From contig UQKD01000018.1 in the NCBI GenBank assembly GCA_900541585.1, forward strand, positions 11,281-75,280: 64,000 nt of DNA, in the 5' to 3' direction. Shown here piece after piece: positions 35,618 to 44,193 of this stretch; within the stretch, counting starts at the first letter, position 1; each line of letters begins with the position of its first letter. This DNA comes from an uncultured Alistipes sp. GTDB taxonomy: Bacteria > Bacteroidota > Bacteroidia > Bacteroidales > Rikenellaceae. The notes under the pieces are model-generated. The model searched no databases, was not told the DNA's origin, and was given only the letters and a program-made list of their open reading frames with translations. The position numbers were made by a program, and so were the translations under genes.

Positions 35618-36910
35618 ATGAACTATTACAGTACGAGAGATCGGGAACGGGCGCACGGCTGTTCGCTGCGCGAGGCCGCGATGATGGGGCTGGCCCCCGA
35701 CGGAGGGCTGTTCGTCCCCGAACGGATTCCGCAGGCCGATATGGCCGTGGCGGAACGCCTGGCCGCCGAGTCTTACCCGGCGCTGGCGGGTTATCTGGCG
35801 GGATTGTTCTTCGACGGCGATTTCGATCCGCAGGCCGTGCAGCGGGAACTGGACGGCCTTTACGACTTCCCCGTGCCCCTGCGCGTGGTCGGCAGGGGCC
35901 GCTATACGCTGGAGCTGTTCCACGGTCCGACCTGCGCCTTCAAGGATTTCGGTGCCGGGTTCATGGGCCGGATGACCGGCCTGCTGGGCGCCGCGGAGGA
36001 GAAACTGGTGATTCTTACGGCTACCTCGGGCGATACGGGCAGCGCCGTGGCGCACGGGTTCCATAACGTTCCGGGCGTCGAGGTCGTGGTGCTCTATCCC
36101 GAGGGAAAGATCAGCCGCCTGCAGGAGTGCCAGATGACCGTCCTGGGCGGCAACATCCATCCGCTGCGCGTCGCCGGGACGTTCGACGACTGCCAGCGCC
36201 TCGTGAAGGAGCTGTTCGCCGATGCCTCGTTCCGCCAGCGGCGGCGGGTGACGTCGGCCAATTCGATCAACCTGCTGCGGTGGATTCCGCAGGCGTTCTA
36301 CTATTTCTACGGTTATTGTCAGTGGCGGCAGGCCACGGGCGGCGACCGTCCCGTCGTCGTCGTGCCGAGCGGCAATTACGGAAACCTCGCCGCAGGTATG
36401 CTGGCGCAGCGTATGGGGCTGCCCGTAGGGGGCTTCGTCGCCGCGTCGAACGTCAACGATGTCGTGCCCGAGTTCATCCGTACGGGCGTCTACCGTCCGC
36501 GGCCGTCGGTGCGGACCCCGGCCAATGCGATGGATGTCGGCGCACCGAGCAATTTCGAACGGATGCTGTGGCTCTGCGACGGCGATCCGGAGATGCTGCG
36601 CGCCGAACTGGAGGGATTCCGCTGCGACGATGCCTGCATCCGCCGGACGATCGACGAGCTGTATGAGCGTCACGGCTATTTCTCCGATCCTCACAGCGCG
36701 GTCGGCTATGCGGCTTCGATGGCTTTGAATCGCCCGGGCTTCTACCTCTCCACGGCGCATCCCGCCAAGTTCGGGGAGATCATCGAGTCGGTGACCGGAG
36801 CGCGGGTCCCGCTTCCGGAGCGGCTCGAACGGCTGACGCAACGGCCGCAATCCTCCGAACCGCTGGCGGTCGATCTTGCCGCCCTCGAAGAGTTCGTCGC
36901 GAACGTCTGA
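35618..36910 (+). CDS. thrC: Threonine synthase
   Basis: A 430-residue PLP enzyme converting O-phosphohomoserine to threonine. The PLP-binding Lys is in HGPTCAFKDFGAGFM; the phosphate-binding VVPSGNYGNLAAG and ATSGDTGSAVAHGF are intact. Length and order match the fold-type II bacterial ThrC. Second gene of thrBC; a terminator follows 7 bases after the stop. Confidence 0.96.
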   Translation: MNYYSTRDRERAHGCSLREAAMMGLAPDGGLFVPERIPQADMAVAERLAAESYPALAGYLAGLFFDGDFDPQAVQRELDGLYDFPVPLRVVGRGRYTLELFHGPTCAFKDFGAGFMGRMTGLLGAAEEKLVILTATSGDTGSAVAHGFHNVPGVEVVVLYPEGKISRLQECQMTVLGGNIHPLRVAGTFDDCQRLVKELFADASFRQRRRVTSANSINLLRWIPQAFYYFYGYCQWRQATGGDRPVVVVPSGNYGNLAAGMLAQRMGLPVGGFVAASNVNDVVPEFIRTGVYRPRPSVRTPANAMDVGAPSNFERMLWLCDGDPEMLRAELEGFRCDDACIRRTIDELYERHGYFSDPHSAVGYAASMALNRPGFYLSTAHPAKFGEIIESVTGARVPLPERLERLTQRPQSSEPLAVDLAALEEFVANV

Positions 36911-36917
36911 ATGTGAA

Positions 36918-36953
36918 AATCCTCCGCCTGACCGGGCGGAGGATTCTTTCTTT
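36918..36953 (+). terminator. Terminator after thrC
   Basis: An 11-bp stem (AATCCTCCGCC and its complement) with a T-rich tail. Confidence 0.85.
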
Positions 36954-36967
36954 TGTTGTATTTTCGG

Positions 36968-36998
36968 TTGTGTTTTCGGTTGCTTTTGCTTATATTTG
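36968..36998 (+). promoter_or_regulatory. Promoter of the lipoprotein at 37045
   Basis: TTG (36968-36970) and TATATTTG (36991-36998) with 20-base spacing. Confidence 0.7.
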
Positions 36999-37044
36999 TT
37001 GCGAAAAAGCAAATAAATCCGATACTAACGTAAAAAAACTTCCG

Positions 37045-38229
37045 ATGAACCTCAAACGTCTGCTTCCTTTGCTGATCGTTCCGCTGCTGCTGACGGCCTG
37101 CCCGTCGGGCGCCAACCGGACGAAAAACGCTCCCGATCTGCGTAACCTGCCGCGCGAAATCCGCTCGGGCGAACAAGGCCCGTTCCATGTACAGGGCATT
37201 GCCGTCGATCTCGAACGCGGTTACATCTATTTCTCCTTCACGACCAAACTGCTGAAGATGGACCTCGAAGGCAACCTGATAGGCAGCGTGGACGGCATGA
37301 CGGGTCATCTGGGCTGCCTGACGATGAATCCTGCCGACGGCCGCGTTTACGGCTCGCTGGAATACAAGGACGACGTGATCGGCAAGGGCATCCGCAGGAC
37401 GCTCGACGCCGGGCAGGTGGCGCCTGAAGACGAAAAGGACCAGACGGGATTCTACGTCGCCATTTTCGACGTGGACCGCATCACGCGCCCGGACATGGAT
37501 GCCGAAAAGGATCGCGTGATGACCACGGTCTATATCAGGGAGGCCGTCGACGACTATTTCGCAACGGCGGAGAACGGCGGACGGACGGTCGAGCACCGGT
37601 TCGGCTGTTCGGGCATCGACGGCGTGACCTTCGCGCCCCGGTTCGGGACGAAGGAGGACGGCGATTATCTCTATGTGGCCTATGGCGTTTACGGCGATAC
37701 GCTGCGCACGGACAACGATTACCAGGTGCTGCTGGCCTACGACACGAAGGACTGGAAGCGTTTCGAGCAGCCGCTCTCGCAGGGCAGTCTGCACAAAAGC
37801 GGTCCTGCGGCGCCCGATCACAAATATTTCGTCCGCACGGGCAATACCTCGTGGGGAATTCAGAATCTGGCCTATGACCCTGCGTCGGGCAACTGCTATG
37901 CGGCGGTTTACAAGGGCAAGAAATTGCAGTATCCGAACTATTCGCTCTTTGTGATCGATGGCGGCAAACCCGCCCGCAAAGAGCTTTTGCAGGGATTCGA
38001 TACGCCCACCGAGGGAGAGGTGCTCTCGCTGGTTCCCGCCGGGAAATCGGCCGGCGGCATTTACGGCTGGGATTTCAAATGGGGAACGACCGGCCTGTGC
38101 CCGCTCGGCGGCGGCTATTTCTACATTTCGCAGAACGCCCGTTCGAAGGAGACCAAACAGCAGAGCAGTACCGTTCGTCTCTACCGGTGGACCGGCGACG
38201 CGGATGCCCCCTTCCAGCTGGTCGAATAA
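37045..38229 (+). CDS. Uncharacterised lipoprotein, probable beta-propeller
   Basis: A 394-residue protein with lipobox LLTAC (Cys about residue 19). I do not recognise the family firmly. Repeated short beta units (GIAVDLERGYIYFSFTTKLLKMDLEGNLIG, GCLTMNPADGRVYGSLEY, NLAYDPASGNCYAAVY) suggest a six- or seven-bladed propeller of the SMP-30/NHL kind. It has its own promoter and terminator, so it is a single gene. A role in binding or hydrolysing a small molecule at the cell envelope is possible; nothing in the neighbours helps. Confidence 0.7.
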   Translation: MNLKRLLPLLIVPLLLTACPSGANRTKNAPDLRNLPREIRSGEQGPFHVQGIAVDLERGYIYFSFTTKLLKMDLEGNLIGSVDGMTGHLGCLTMNPADGRVYGSLEYKDDVIGKGIRRTLDAGQVAPEDEKDQTGFYVAIFDVDRITRPDMDAEKDRVMTTVYIREAVDDYFATAENGGRTVEHRFGCSGIDGVTFAPRFGTKEDGDYLYVAYGVYGDTLRTDNDYQVLLAYDTKDWKRFEQPLSQGSLHKSGPAAPDHKYFVRTGNTSWGIQNLAYDPASGNCYAAVYKGKKLQYPNYSLFVIDGGKPARKELLQGFDTPTEGEVLSLVPAGKSAGGIYGWDFKWGTTGLCPLGGGYFYISQNARSKETKQQSSTVRLYRWTGDADAPFQLVE

Positions 38230-38252
38230 CCCTTCCCCGGTCGGTGACAAGC

Positions 38253-38287
38253 GCCCGGCTGCTCGCAGGAGCGGCCGGGCATTTTTT
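38253..38287 (+). terminator. Terminator after the lipoprotein gene
   Basis: A GCCCGGC/GCCGGGC stem with an inner GCTC/GAGC stem, followed by T6. Confidence 0.85.
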
Positions 38288-38346
38288 GTCGGTGGCACGA
38301 GGGTATGCCGGCGAATACAGCGGCGGTAAGCCTGTATGTTACCGGC

Positions 38347-38565
38347 TCATCCCCGGCTTTCCATGCTGTCGACCGACGGATTGACCATCACCACATCCTG
38401 TTCCAGCTGCCGTTCGGTGGGTGTCCCGTCTCCGGTTGCGGGCGTGATAGGGCCTCCGTCGGTGAGAACGTCGTCGGGGGTGATTTGCGTTACGGTGGTT
38501 TCCTGCGCCGGTTCCGGCTGCCGGGCGGCGGTTTGTCCAGCTCTTGTTTTGTCGGTATGTTTCAT
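38347..38565 (-). CDS. Small hypothetical protein (72 residues)
   Basis: Begins MKHTDKTRAG and ends VVMVNPSVDSMESRG; the middle is rich in Thr, Pro, Gln and Asp and looks disordered. It lies 62 bases after dinB on the same strand; a weak promoter (TTG-N20-ACCTTTG) precedes it. Short acidic proteins with a similar C-terminus seem to occur in Bacteroidales, but I cannot name the family. It could also be a chance frame. Confidence 0.45.
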   Translation of the reverse strand: MKHTDKTRAGQTAARQPEPAQETTVTQITPDDVLTDGGPITPATGDGTPTERQLEQDVVMVNPSVDSMESRG

Positions 38566-38627
38566 GGCTTCCTTTTTGGGCGGGGGTGCTGCAAAGGTCA
38601 TACCGTTCCCGATGATGACAAGAGCCT

Positions 38628-39698
38628 TTACGGTTCCGGGTTCTCGAAGTCGAACCGCAGCTGCACGCATTCCGGGCAGGCCTCCGGCGAATTGCCGACC
38701 GTAAGGCCGATCAGGCGGATTTTGCGCCCGTGGAAATCCACAGCCGTCAGCAGTTCTTCCGACACGCGCCGGAGCGTTTCGGAGGAATCGACGGACGTGA
38801 ATAGGGTCTTCGACCGGGTTATCTGCCGGAAGTTGTCGAACTTGAGCTTCAGGACGACGGTCTTTCCCTTGAATTCATGCCGCATCAGCCGGTTCCAGAC
38901 CTCCTCGCGCACGGCCGACAATTCGAGCCGCAGCTGTTCCCGGTCGTCCGTGTCTTCGGCAAAGGTCGTTTCGGCCCCGAGCGACTTGCGGACCCGGTTC
39001 GGTGTGACCTCCCGTTCGTCGATGCCCCGGGCATAGCCGTAATAGCTGTGCCCGGCCTTCCCGAACTGCTGCACGAGCGCCGCTTCGTTCCAGAGCCGCA
39101 GGTCGGCTCCCGTACGGATGCCGAGGCGGTGCATCTTTTCGGCTGTCACCTCGCCGATGCCGAAAAAGCGTTCTATGGGCAGCCCGGCCACAAACTCCTC
39201 GATCCGCTCCGGCGGGATCGTGAACAGTCCGTCGGGTTTCCGGTAGTCGGAGGCGATTTTTGCCAGCATCTTGTTGACCGAGATTCCGGCCGAGGCCGTC
39301 AGCCCGGTTTCGGCGAGGATGCGGGCTTTGATTTCGCGGGCGACCAGCGTCGCCGAACGGGCGTGGCTCACGTCGAGAAACGCTTCGTCGAGCGAGAGGG
39401 GTTCCACGAGTTCGGTGTATTCGGCGAAGATGGCGCGAATCTGCTGTGAAACGGTTTTGTAGACATCGAACCGTGCCGGAACGAAGATCAGTTCCGGGCA
39501 CAGCCGCTTCGCCAGCACGGACGAAAGGGCCGAATGAACTCCATAGGGACGTGCCTCGTAGCTTGCCGTGGCGACGACCCCGCGCGGTCCGTCATACCCG
39601 ACGGCGACCGGGCGGCCCCGGTATTCGGGGCGGTCGCGCTGCTCTACGGATGCGTAAAAGGCATCCATGTCGATATGGATAATCTTGCGTTGGGACAT
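38628..39698 (-). CDS. dinB: DNA polymerase IV (Y family)
   Basis: A 356-residue translesion polymerase. Catalytic residues are in IIHIDMDAFYASVEQ and YTELVEPLSLDEAFLDVS; the helix-hairpin-helix region (LPIERFFGIGEVTAEKM) and little-finger domain follow. The start at 39698 gives the standard N-terminus; an upstream ATG adds 8 residues without support. A -7 element (TATCTTTG at 39720-39727) lies just upstream. The C-terminal beta-clamp-binding motif is likely LRFDF near the end. Confidence 0.95.
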   Translation of the reverse strand: MSQRKIIHIDMDAFYASVEQRDRPEYRGRPVAVGYDGPRGVVATASYEARPYGVHSALSSVLAKRLCPELIFVPARFDVYKTVSQQIRAIFAEYTELVEPLSLDEAFLDVSHARSATLVAREIKARILAETGLTASAGISVNKMLAKIASDYRKPDGLFTIPPERIEEFVAGLPIERFFGIGEVTAEKMHRLGIRTGADLRLWNEAALVQQFGKAGHSYYGYARGIDEREVTPNRVRKSLGAETTFAEDTDDREQLRLELSAVREEVWNRLMRHEFKGKTVVLKLKFDNFRQITRSKTLFTSVDSSETLRRVSEELLTAVDFHGRKIRLIGLTVGNSPEACPECVQLRFDFENPEP

Positions 39699-39835
39699 CG
39701 GGCGTTCGTCGGACAAACGCAAAGATAATGCAAATTATTTCTTTTCGGCCGGCCGAATCCGGTACTTCATACCGGCAGGTTGAAGTACATTTGACTGTCG
39801 TCAACCTATATTGCGGACTGAAAATGGCCTCCGGG

Positions 39836-39867
39836 TTGGTGGAATGCGGACGGATTGCGTATCTTTG
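39836..39867 (+). promoter_or_regulatory. Promoter of the nitroreductase gene
   Basis: TTG (39836-39838) and TATCTTTG (39860-39867), 21-base spacing, 26 bases before the start codon. Confidence 0.65.
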
Positions 39868-39893
39868 TCCTTGTTTATATCATTCGATGAAAA

Positions 39894-40535
39894 ATGGCAG
39901 ATGATTATTTAGGCCGAAAAATGGAAGAGTACCTGGCCCGTTCGGCATCCGGCCAGTCCAGTCGCAGGCCGCTGGTGACGTTGGGCCGGCTGTTGCTTAA
40001 AAACCGCAGCCATCGCGGTTACGATCCCCGCTTCATCGTGCGTGAAGACCAGCTTCGCCGCATTATCGGGGTGAATACCCGCATCCCCTCGGCGCGGAAT
40101 CGGCAGGTCCTGCGGTTCCGGCCCGTCCTGGCGGACGAGGCGCCCGGGGTGCTGGCTGAAATCCGCCTCGGGGGAGCCTTGCCCGAGCTTCATTTACCGC
40201 TTCCGGGAACCGAACCGAATGCTTTTATCATCGTCTGCTCGACGGTTCCGGAGGATCGTTACGTCGATATCGATTTGGGTATTTCGGTACAGAGCATGCT
40301 GCTCCAGGCGGCTGAAATCGGATTGAACGGCATCTGTATCGGAGCGTTTGACAAAGAGCGGATCCGGCAGAAATTCCATCTGGAGTCCGAGCCGCTGCTG
40401 ATCTTGGCCATCGGCAAAGGCATTGAGAAAATCGAATTGGTGGAGATTTCCGAGAACGACGACCGTCGCTATTTCCGCAAGAACGGCATACACTATGTCC
40501 CTAAAGTCCGTGTGGAGGATCTGATCATCAAGTAA
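39894..40535 (+). CDS. Nitroreductase family protein
   Basis: A 213-residue FMN-dependent oxidoreductase-like protein. The N-terminal RGYDPRFIVREDQLRRIIGV and the phosphate/FMN region IPSARNRQVLRF fit the family, as do the dimer helix DLGISVQSMLLQAAEIGLNGICIGAF and the IGKG segment. The physiological substrate is unknown. A C9 tract follows five bases after the stop. Confidence 0.85.
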   Translation: MADDYLGRKMEEYLARSASGQSSRRPLVTLGRLLLKNRSHRGYDPRFIVREDQLRRIIGVNTRIPSARNRQVLRFRPVLADEAPGVLAEIRLGGALPELHLPLPGTEPNAFIIVCSTVPEDRYVDIDLGISVQSMLLQAAEIGLNGICIGAFDKERIRQKFHLESEPLLILAIGKGIEKIELVEISENDDRRYFRKNGIHYVPKVRVEDLIIK

Positions 40536-41032
40536 GTCGCCCCCCCCCACTCTATATGTCGCTAAAAAATACGCGGTCCTTATGCTGGGTATTTGCTATC
40601 GGACATTAGAACGGTGGTATAATTCGGGATATATAGATCGTATCCGCATCGGCGGTAGGATTTATTTTCCGAAGAAGGAGTTATTGCGTGTAGCTTGACT
40701 TTCCGAGCAGGGTATCTCGACGCTTATCGGTCGAACTTCTTTGTCCAGAACGTCGATTTATAAGGAGCGGGGAATCTTGAAAAAATGCGGCTGATCGACT
40801 GATAAAAGGTCTCTGATCAGAGTAACCGGTTTATTGAAAAACAGTAAGCTTCCGATCGTTCTTTTCGGAAAATGAGCAGAAGAAGCTGTATTTGAAAGTT
40901 GATCGTGTAGACATAATCCAGACACTGCTACCACCCTGATTATTTGGACGTGTTGGCGTGAATGTGTCTAAAATATACCCTAAAATATACTTTTTTCTGA
41001 TTTGGTACTTTATCGAAGGGTTTCATTTTTTT
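40536..41032 (+). other. Intergenic zone with mobile-element debris
   Basis: About 500 bases of lower GC between the nitroreductase and the AraC gene. It contains a C9 tract (40540-40548) and an HTH remnant (40555-40698). A further short frame (about 40699-40796) could encode a degraded helix-turn-helix (LSRTSIYKERGILKKCG) but is not convincing. This may be the left edge of the island. Confidence 0.45.
40555..40698 (+). pseudogene. Remnant of a MerR/excisionase-type HTH (HTH_17) protein
   Basis: The frame reads VAKKYAVLMLGICYRTLERW and then SGYIDRIRIGGRIYFPKKEL before a TGA, which is the complete C-terminal part of a Bacteroidetes HTH_17 DNA-binding protein of the kind found on integrative elements. 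The N-terminal part is missing and no start with a promoter is seen (only an internal ATG at 40582), so it is a fragment. Confidence 0.6.
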
Positions 41033-41061
41033 TAATTTTGTTATCCTACTAATAGGATAAC
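41033..41061 (+). promoter_or_regulatory. -7 element and perfect 9-bp inverted repeat before the AraC gene
   Basis: TAATTTTG (41033-41040) fits the -7 consensus. Directly on it lies an inverted repeat with arms GTTATCCTA (41040-41048) and TAGGATAAC (41053-41061) and a 4-base spacer, ending 1 base before the ATG. Its position over the predicted start of transcription suggests an operator. Confidence 0.6.
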
Positions 41062-41062
41062 T

Positions 41063-41992
41063 ATGACCTTGAAGAATACCGCCCCCGAATTATGTACAAC
41101 ACAGCAAACAATCTGTCCGTTCTATACTCCGCAGTGGCCTGTCGGGTTTGAAGATATGTATTTGCCGAATGTGGGTTCCTGTTTTTCACACAATACGGCT
41201 GACCACTACATATTATTCGTATTGGGCGGAAAAATAGCGCTGTCTTTTTTCCAATATCAAGACAAACCCGTCGTAGCCGGAGAGATGCTTTTCATGCCCC
41301 GGAATATGAATTTTCATGGCCGGGTGATTGAGCCGGCCCATCTTCTGCTTCTGAAATTCAATGATGTGAGGTTTCCTTGTCTGGAGGAGCGCATACGTCG
41401 GCTGATAAAGAAAAAAGCGGAAGGTCATATAAGTTGGGACAGAGTTCTTATCAAGGCAGAGATGAGTCGCATTATAGAGGATTTAATCCATTACCGCGAA
41501 CAAGGCCTTGCATGCAGTCATATCTACCTCATCAAAACTCATGAGATATATTTGGTTCTCAAGCATTTTTATACCGATGAAGAGCGTGCTCGGTTCTGCT
41601 ACCCGTTCATCGGATATAATCCGGACTTCACGGAATCGGTAATAGCGAATTACACGCATTCGCGAACCGCCGAACAGCTTGCGGCTTGCTTGGGATACGG
41701 AATAAAAACATTTCGTAAACAGTTTAAAATCAATTTCGGAGTCACTCCTTATAAGTGGATGCAGCAGCAGATGGCGATTCAGATCCGAAGCAAACTGATG
41801 AAAAAAGAGATTCCGTTGAAACAAATCATGGCCGAATACGGATTTATGACCACATCGCATTTCATTATCTTCTGTAGGAAACATTTCGGTGGGACACCCA
41901 TGGAAATCCGAAATGGCAAGGTCCCGGAAATACCTCCGTTGGTAGAGAGCGGCGCGAATGTGGATTTGACAAAGATGCAGCCTGTCAAATAA
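41063..41992 (+). CDS. AraC family transcriptional regulator (island)
   Basis: A 309-residue protein with an N-terminal cupin-like effector domain (about 20-110: ILFVLGGKIALSFFQYQ, AGEMLFMPRNMNFHG) and a C-terminal AraC DNA-binding domain (about 205-295: SRTAEQLAACLGYGIKTFRKQFK, IPLKQIMAEYGFMTTSHFIIFCRKHFGGTP). Such regulators in Bacteroidetes often control surface proteins. GC content is lower than in the core genes. It is followed, 113 bases later, by a histidine kinase with its own promoter. The effector is unknown. Confidence 0.9.
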   Translation: MTLKNTAPELCTTQQTICPFYTPQWPVGFEDMYLPNVGSCFSHNTADHYILFVLGGKIALSFFQYQDKPVVAGEMLFMPRNMNFHGRVIEPAHLLLLKFNDVRFPCLEERIRRLIKKKAEGHISWDRVLIKAEMSRIIEDLIHYREQGLACSHIYLIKTHEIYLVLKHFYTDEERARFCYPFIGYNPDFTESVIANYTHSRTAEQLAACLGYGIKTFRKQFKINFGVTPYKWMQQQMAIQIRSKLMKKEIPLKQIMAEYGFMTTSHFIIFCRKHFGGTPMEIRNGKVPEIPPLVESGANVDLTKMQPVK

Positions 41993-42058
41993 CTCGTCGT
42001 TTTCGCCGATCAAAATCTCAAACAAAGTTTGGAAGTGGTTGTGGGTATGTTGAAAAGA

Positions 42059-42090
42059 TTTGATTTCCAATAATTTATGGTCTATTTTTG
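42059..42090 (+). promoter_or_regulatory. Promoter of the PAS histidine kinase
   Basis: TTTG (42059-42062) and TATTTTTG (42083-42090), exactly 20 bases apart. A G8 tract (42092-42099) lies at the predicted transcription start. Confidence 0.75.
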
Positions 42091-42105
42091 TGGGGGGGGA
42101 GTGCA

Positions 42106-44052
42106 ATGTTGAATGTTTCTGCCAATTATCAGACGCTGCTTGTTATCGCATTGACCGGATTTGCGTCTGGTATTCTGGTTGTTGTTTTTATGGGCCATCG
42201 TTACCGGAAAATTTTATGTGCCATGCGTAAAACTTATCATTTGATGCACGGGCAGGAGCGGCGTAACGAAACCATTGTCGAAGCACTTCCTGTGGGCCTT
42301 GAAATATACAATACCGATGGTTCACTGCGGCGGCGCAACCGGCGGATTTGCGAGATACTCGGTGAACCGGCCGACTGTAAAGGGACATTACTGACCAATC
42401 CCCGTTTTCCGAAGAAATTCAAAGACGCGTTTCTCTGCAAGGAATCTATTCGGGAAGATTTCATCTACCGGCCGCTCCATGAGCCTGACGACGACGTCTA
42501 CGATGCAAATAGCCGGTATGTCGAATGCCACGGACGACCTGTGTTGGATGATAACGGTAAAGTCATTAACTATCTCTTCATCATCGCCGATACGACCCAA
42601 CTGCACAATCAACGCAAACAGACGGAACGGCATCTGCGCATCGCGCAGGAAGCCATCCGGACATCGAACCTTCGGCTGTGGAGATTCGATACGCGCAGCC
42701 GGATGTTTGCATCGTTCAACGATCCGATTACGGATTATAACGGGGATAAAAAAATTTCCGCCGACGAGTATTTTTCCTATATGCATCCCGATGATGTGGC
42801 GTTGTGTCGGGAGAAACAGGCGCAAATGATTTTCGGGAATCCCGAACCGTTCGAAATAGAGGTGAGGGAGAAAACACCGGCCGATACACAATGGCAATAC
42901 TGCACGGTCAGCGGGAGCCCTTTTAGTTGGGATGAAGCCGGCATTCCGTTGGAATATGTCGGATTCCGTCGTAATAATACCGCTATTTTGGATTTGATGC
43001 GGCAAAATAAGTTGATTCTGGACAATATCAATTCCGGACTCGTCTTTTTGTCTCCCGATTATCGGGTACAGTGGGGTAATGAAGCCGCCCGTATGAGATT
43101 CATGATGGAAGGAGCGTACAAAGACGGATGCTTGTGCTATGAAACAATCGGGAAACAGGCCCCATGCGCACATTGCGTCATGACGCGAGCCTTGCAAAGC
43201 GGCCATACGGAAAGTAAGATTTTCGAGCGCGACGGGAAAACGATTGAAGTATTCGCCACTCCCGCATACAATTCCGCCAACGAACTCGAAGGTGTCGTTT
43301 TGCGTTTGGACGACGTGACGGTGCATCACCGTCTGTTCAAAGAGTTGTATAAAGCTAAAAAGGATGCAGAACGTTCCGATAAACTCAAATCGGCGTTTCT
43401 GGCGAATATGAGCCACGAAATCCGCACCCCGCTGAACGCCATCGTAGGCTTTTCCGAATTACTCACTACGACAGAAAATCTGGAAGAGAAAAATGAATTT
43501 ATAAAAATCATTCGGCATAATAACAATCTGTTATTGCAGATTATCGGCAACATCCTGAACCTCTCGAAAATCGAAGCCGGATATCAGGATCGTTATCCGG
43601 AAAGATTCGATCTCACCGATCTTTTTGACGAGCTCAAGGTATTGGCCGCCAACCAGAATTCCAATCCGGATGTGATGCTCTTGTGTGAGAACCCTCATGT
43701 GCACTGTTATGTACAACTGGACAAAAAACGGTTCTCGCAGGTTATGTTCAACTATCTGACTAACGCCATTAAATATACACCATGCGGTACGATCCGGTTT
43801 GGCTATGAATGTCGTGATGGCGGTATTCGCCTTTATGTCGCCGATACCGGTATCGGTATCTCCGAAGCCAATCAGTCTCGTGTCTACCAACGGTTCGATA
43901 AATTCGATGATTTTGCACAGGGAACAGGACTGGGACTCGCTATTGCCAAGGCTTTGACAGAGGCCGCCGGTGGCCATGTAGGTTTCGAATCGCATGAAGG
44001 GAAGGGGTCGATCTTCTGGTCGTGGGTTCCTTGCGAAATATCTTATGACTAG
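42106..44052 (+). CDS. PAS-domain sensor histidine kinase
   Basis: A 648-residue kinase. One N-terminal transmembrane segment (LLVIALTGFASGILVVVFMG) is followed by about three PAS-like domains (about 50-150, 185-290, 300-405; the last contains a Cys-rich ETIGKQAPCAHCVM), then HisKA with the phospho-acceptor His437 (SHEIRTPLNA) and an ATPase domain (NYLTNAIKYT, YVADTGIGIS, GTGLGLAIAK). There is no C-terminal receiver domain, although a separate receiver protein is encoded 2.6 kb away. The start at ATG 42106 is chosen because the in-frame TTG 18 bases upstream lies inside the -7 element. The CxxC pair in the third PAS domain hints at a redox or metal signal. Confidence 0.92.
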   Translation: MLNVSANYQTLLVIALTGFASGILVVVFMGHRYRKILCAMRKTYHLMHGQERRNETIVEALPVGLEIYNTDGSLRRRNRRICEILGEPADCKGTLLTNPRFPKKFKDAFLCKESIREDFIYRPLHEPDDDVYDANSRYVECHGRPVLDDNGKVINYLFIIADTTQLHNQRKQTERHLRIAQEAIRTSNLRLWRFDTRSRMFASFNDPITDYNGDKKISADEYFSYMHPDDVALCREKQAQMIFGNPEPFEIEVREKTPADTQWQYCTVSGSPFSWDEAGIPLEYVGFRRNNTAILDLMRQNKLILDNINSGLVFLSPDYRVQWGNEAARMRFMMEGAYKDGCLCYETIGKQAPCAHCVMTRALQSGHTESKIFERDGKTIEVFATPAYNSANELEGVVLRLDDVTVHHRLFKELYKAKKDAERSDKLKSAFLANMSHEIRTPLNAIVGFSELLTTTENLEEKNEFIKIIRHNNNLLLQIIGNILNLSKIEAGYQDRYPERFDLTDLFDELKVLAANQNSNPDVMLLCENPHVHCYVQLDKKRFSQVMFNYLTNAIKYTPCGTIRFGYECRDGGIRLYVADTGIGISEANQSRVYQRFDKFDDFAQGTGLGLAIAKALTEAAGGHVGFESHEGKGSIFWSWVPCEISYD

Positions 44053-44193
44053 TCGAAGCCCGATTCCGAAATAGTTGATGTCTCTGCATTCATATCGCGG
44101 GTTGAAATTTCCGAAAGTTGCGAATCTCGATGCTGAAGCAATTTAAAGATATAAAATCATATCTATAATCCGATTTGTACTCGAATGCATAGT
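44053..44193. other. Convergent spacer
   Basis: 140 AT-rich bases between the kinase and the fimbrillin-like gene. No clear hairpin terminator or gene is seen. Confidence 0.5.
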
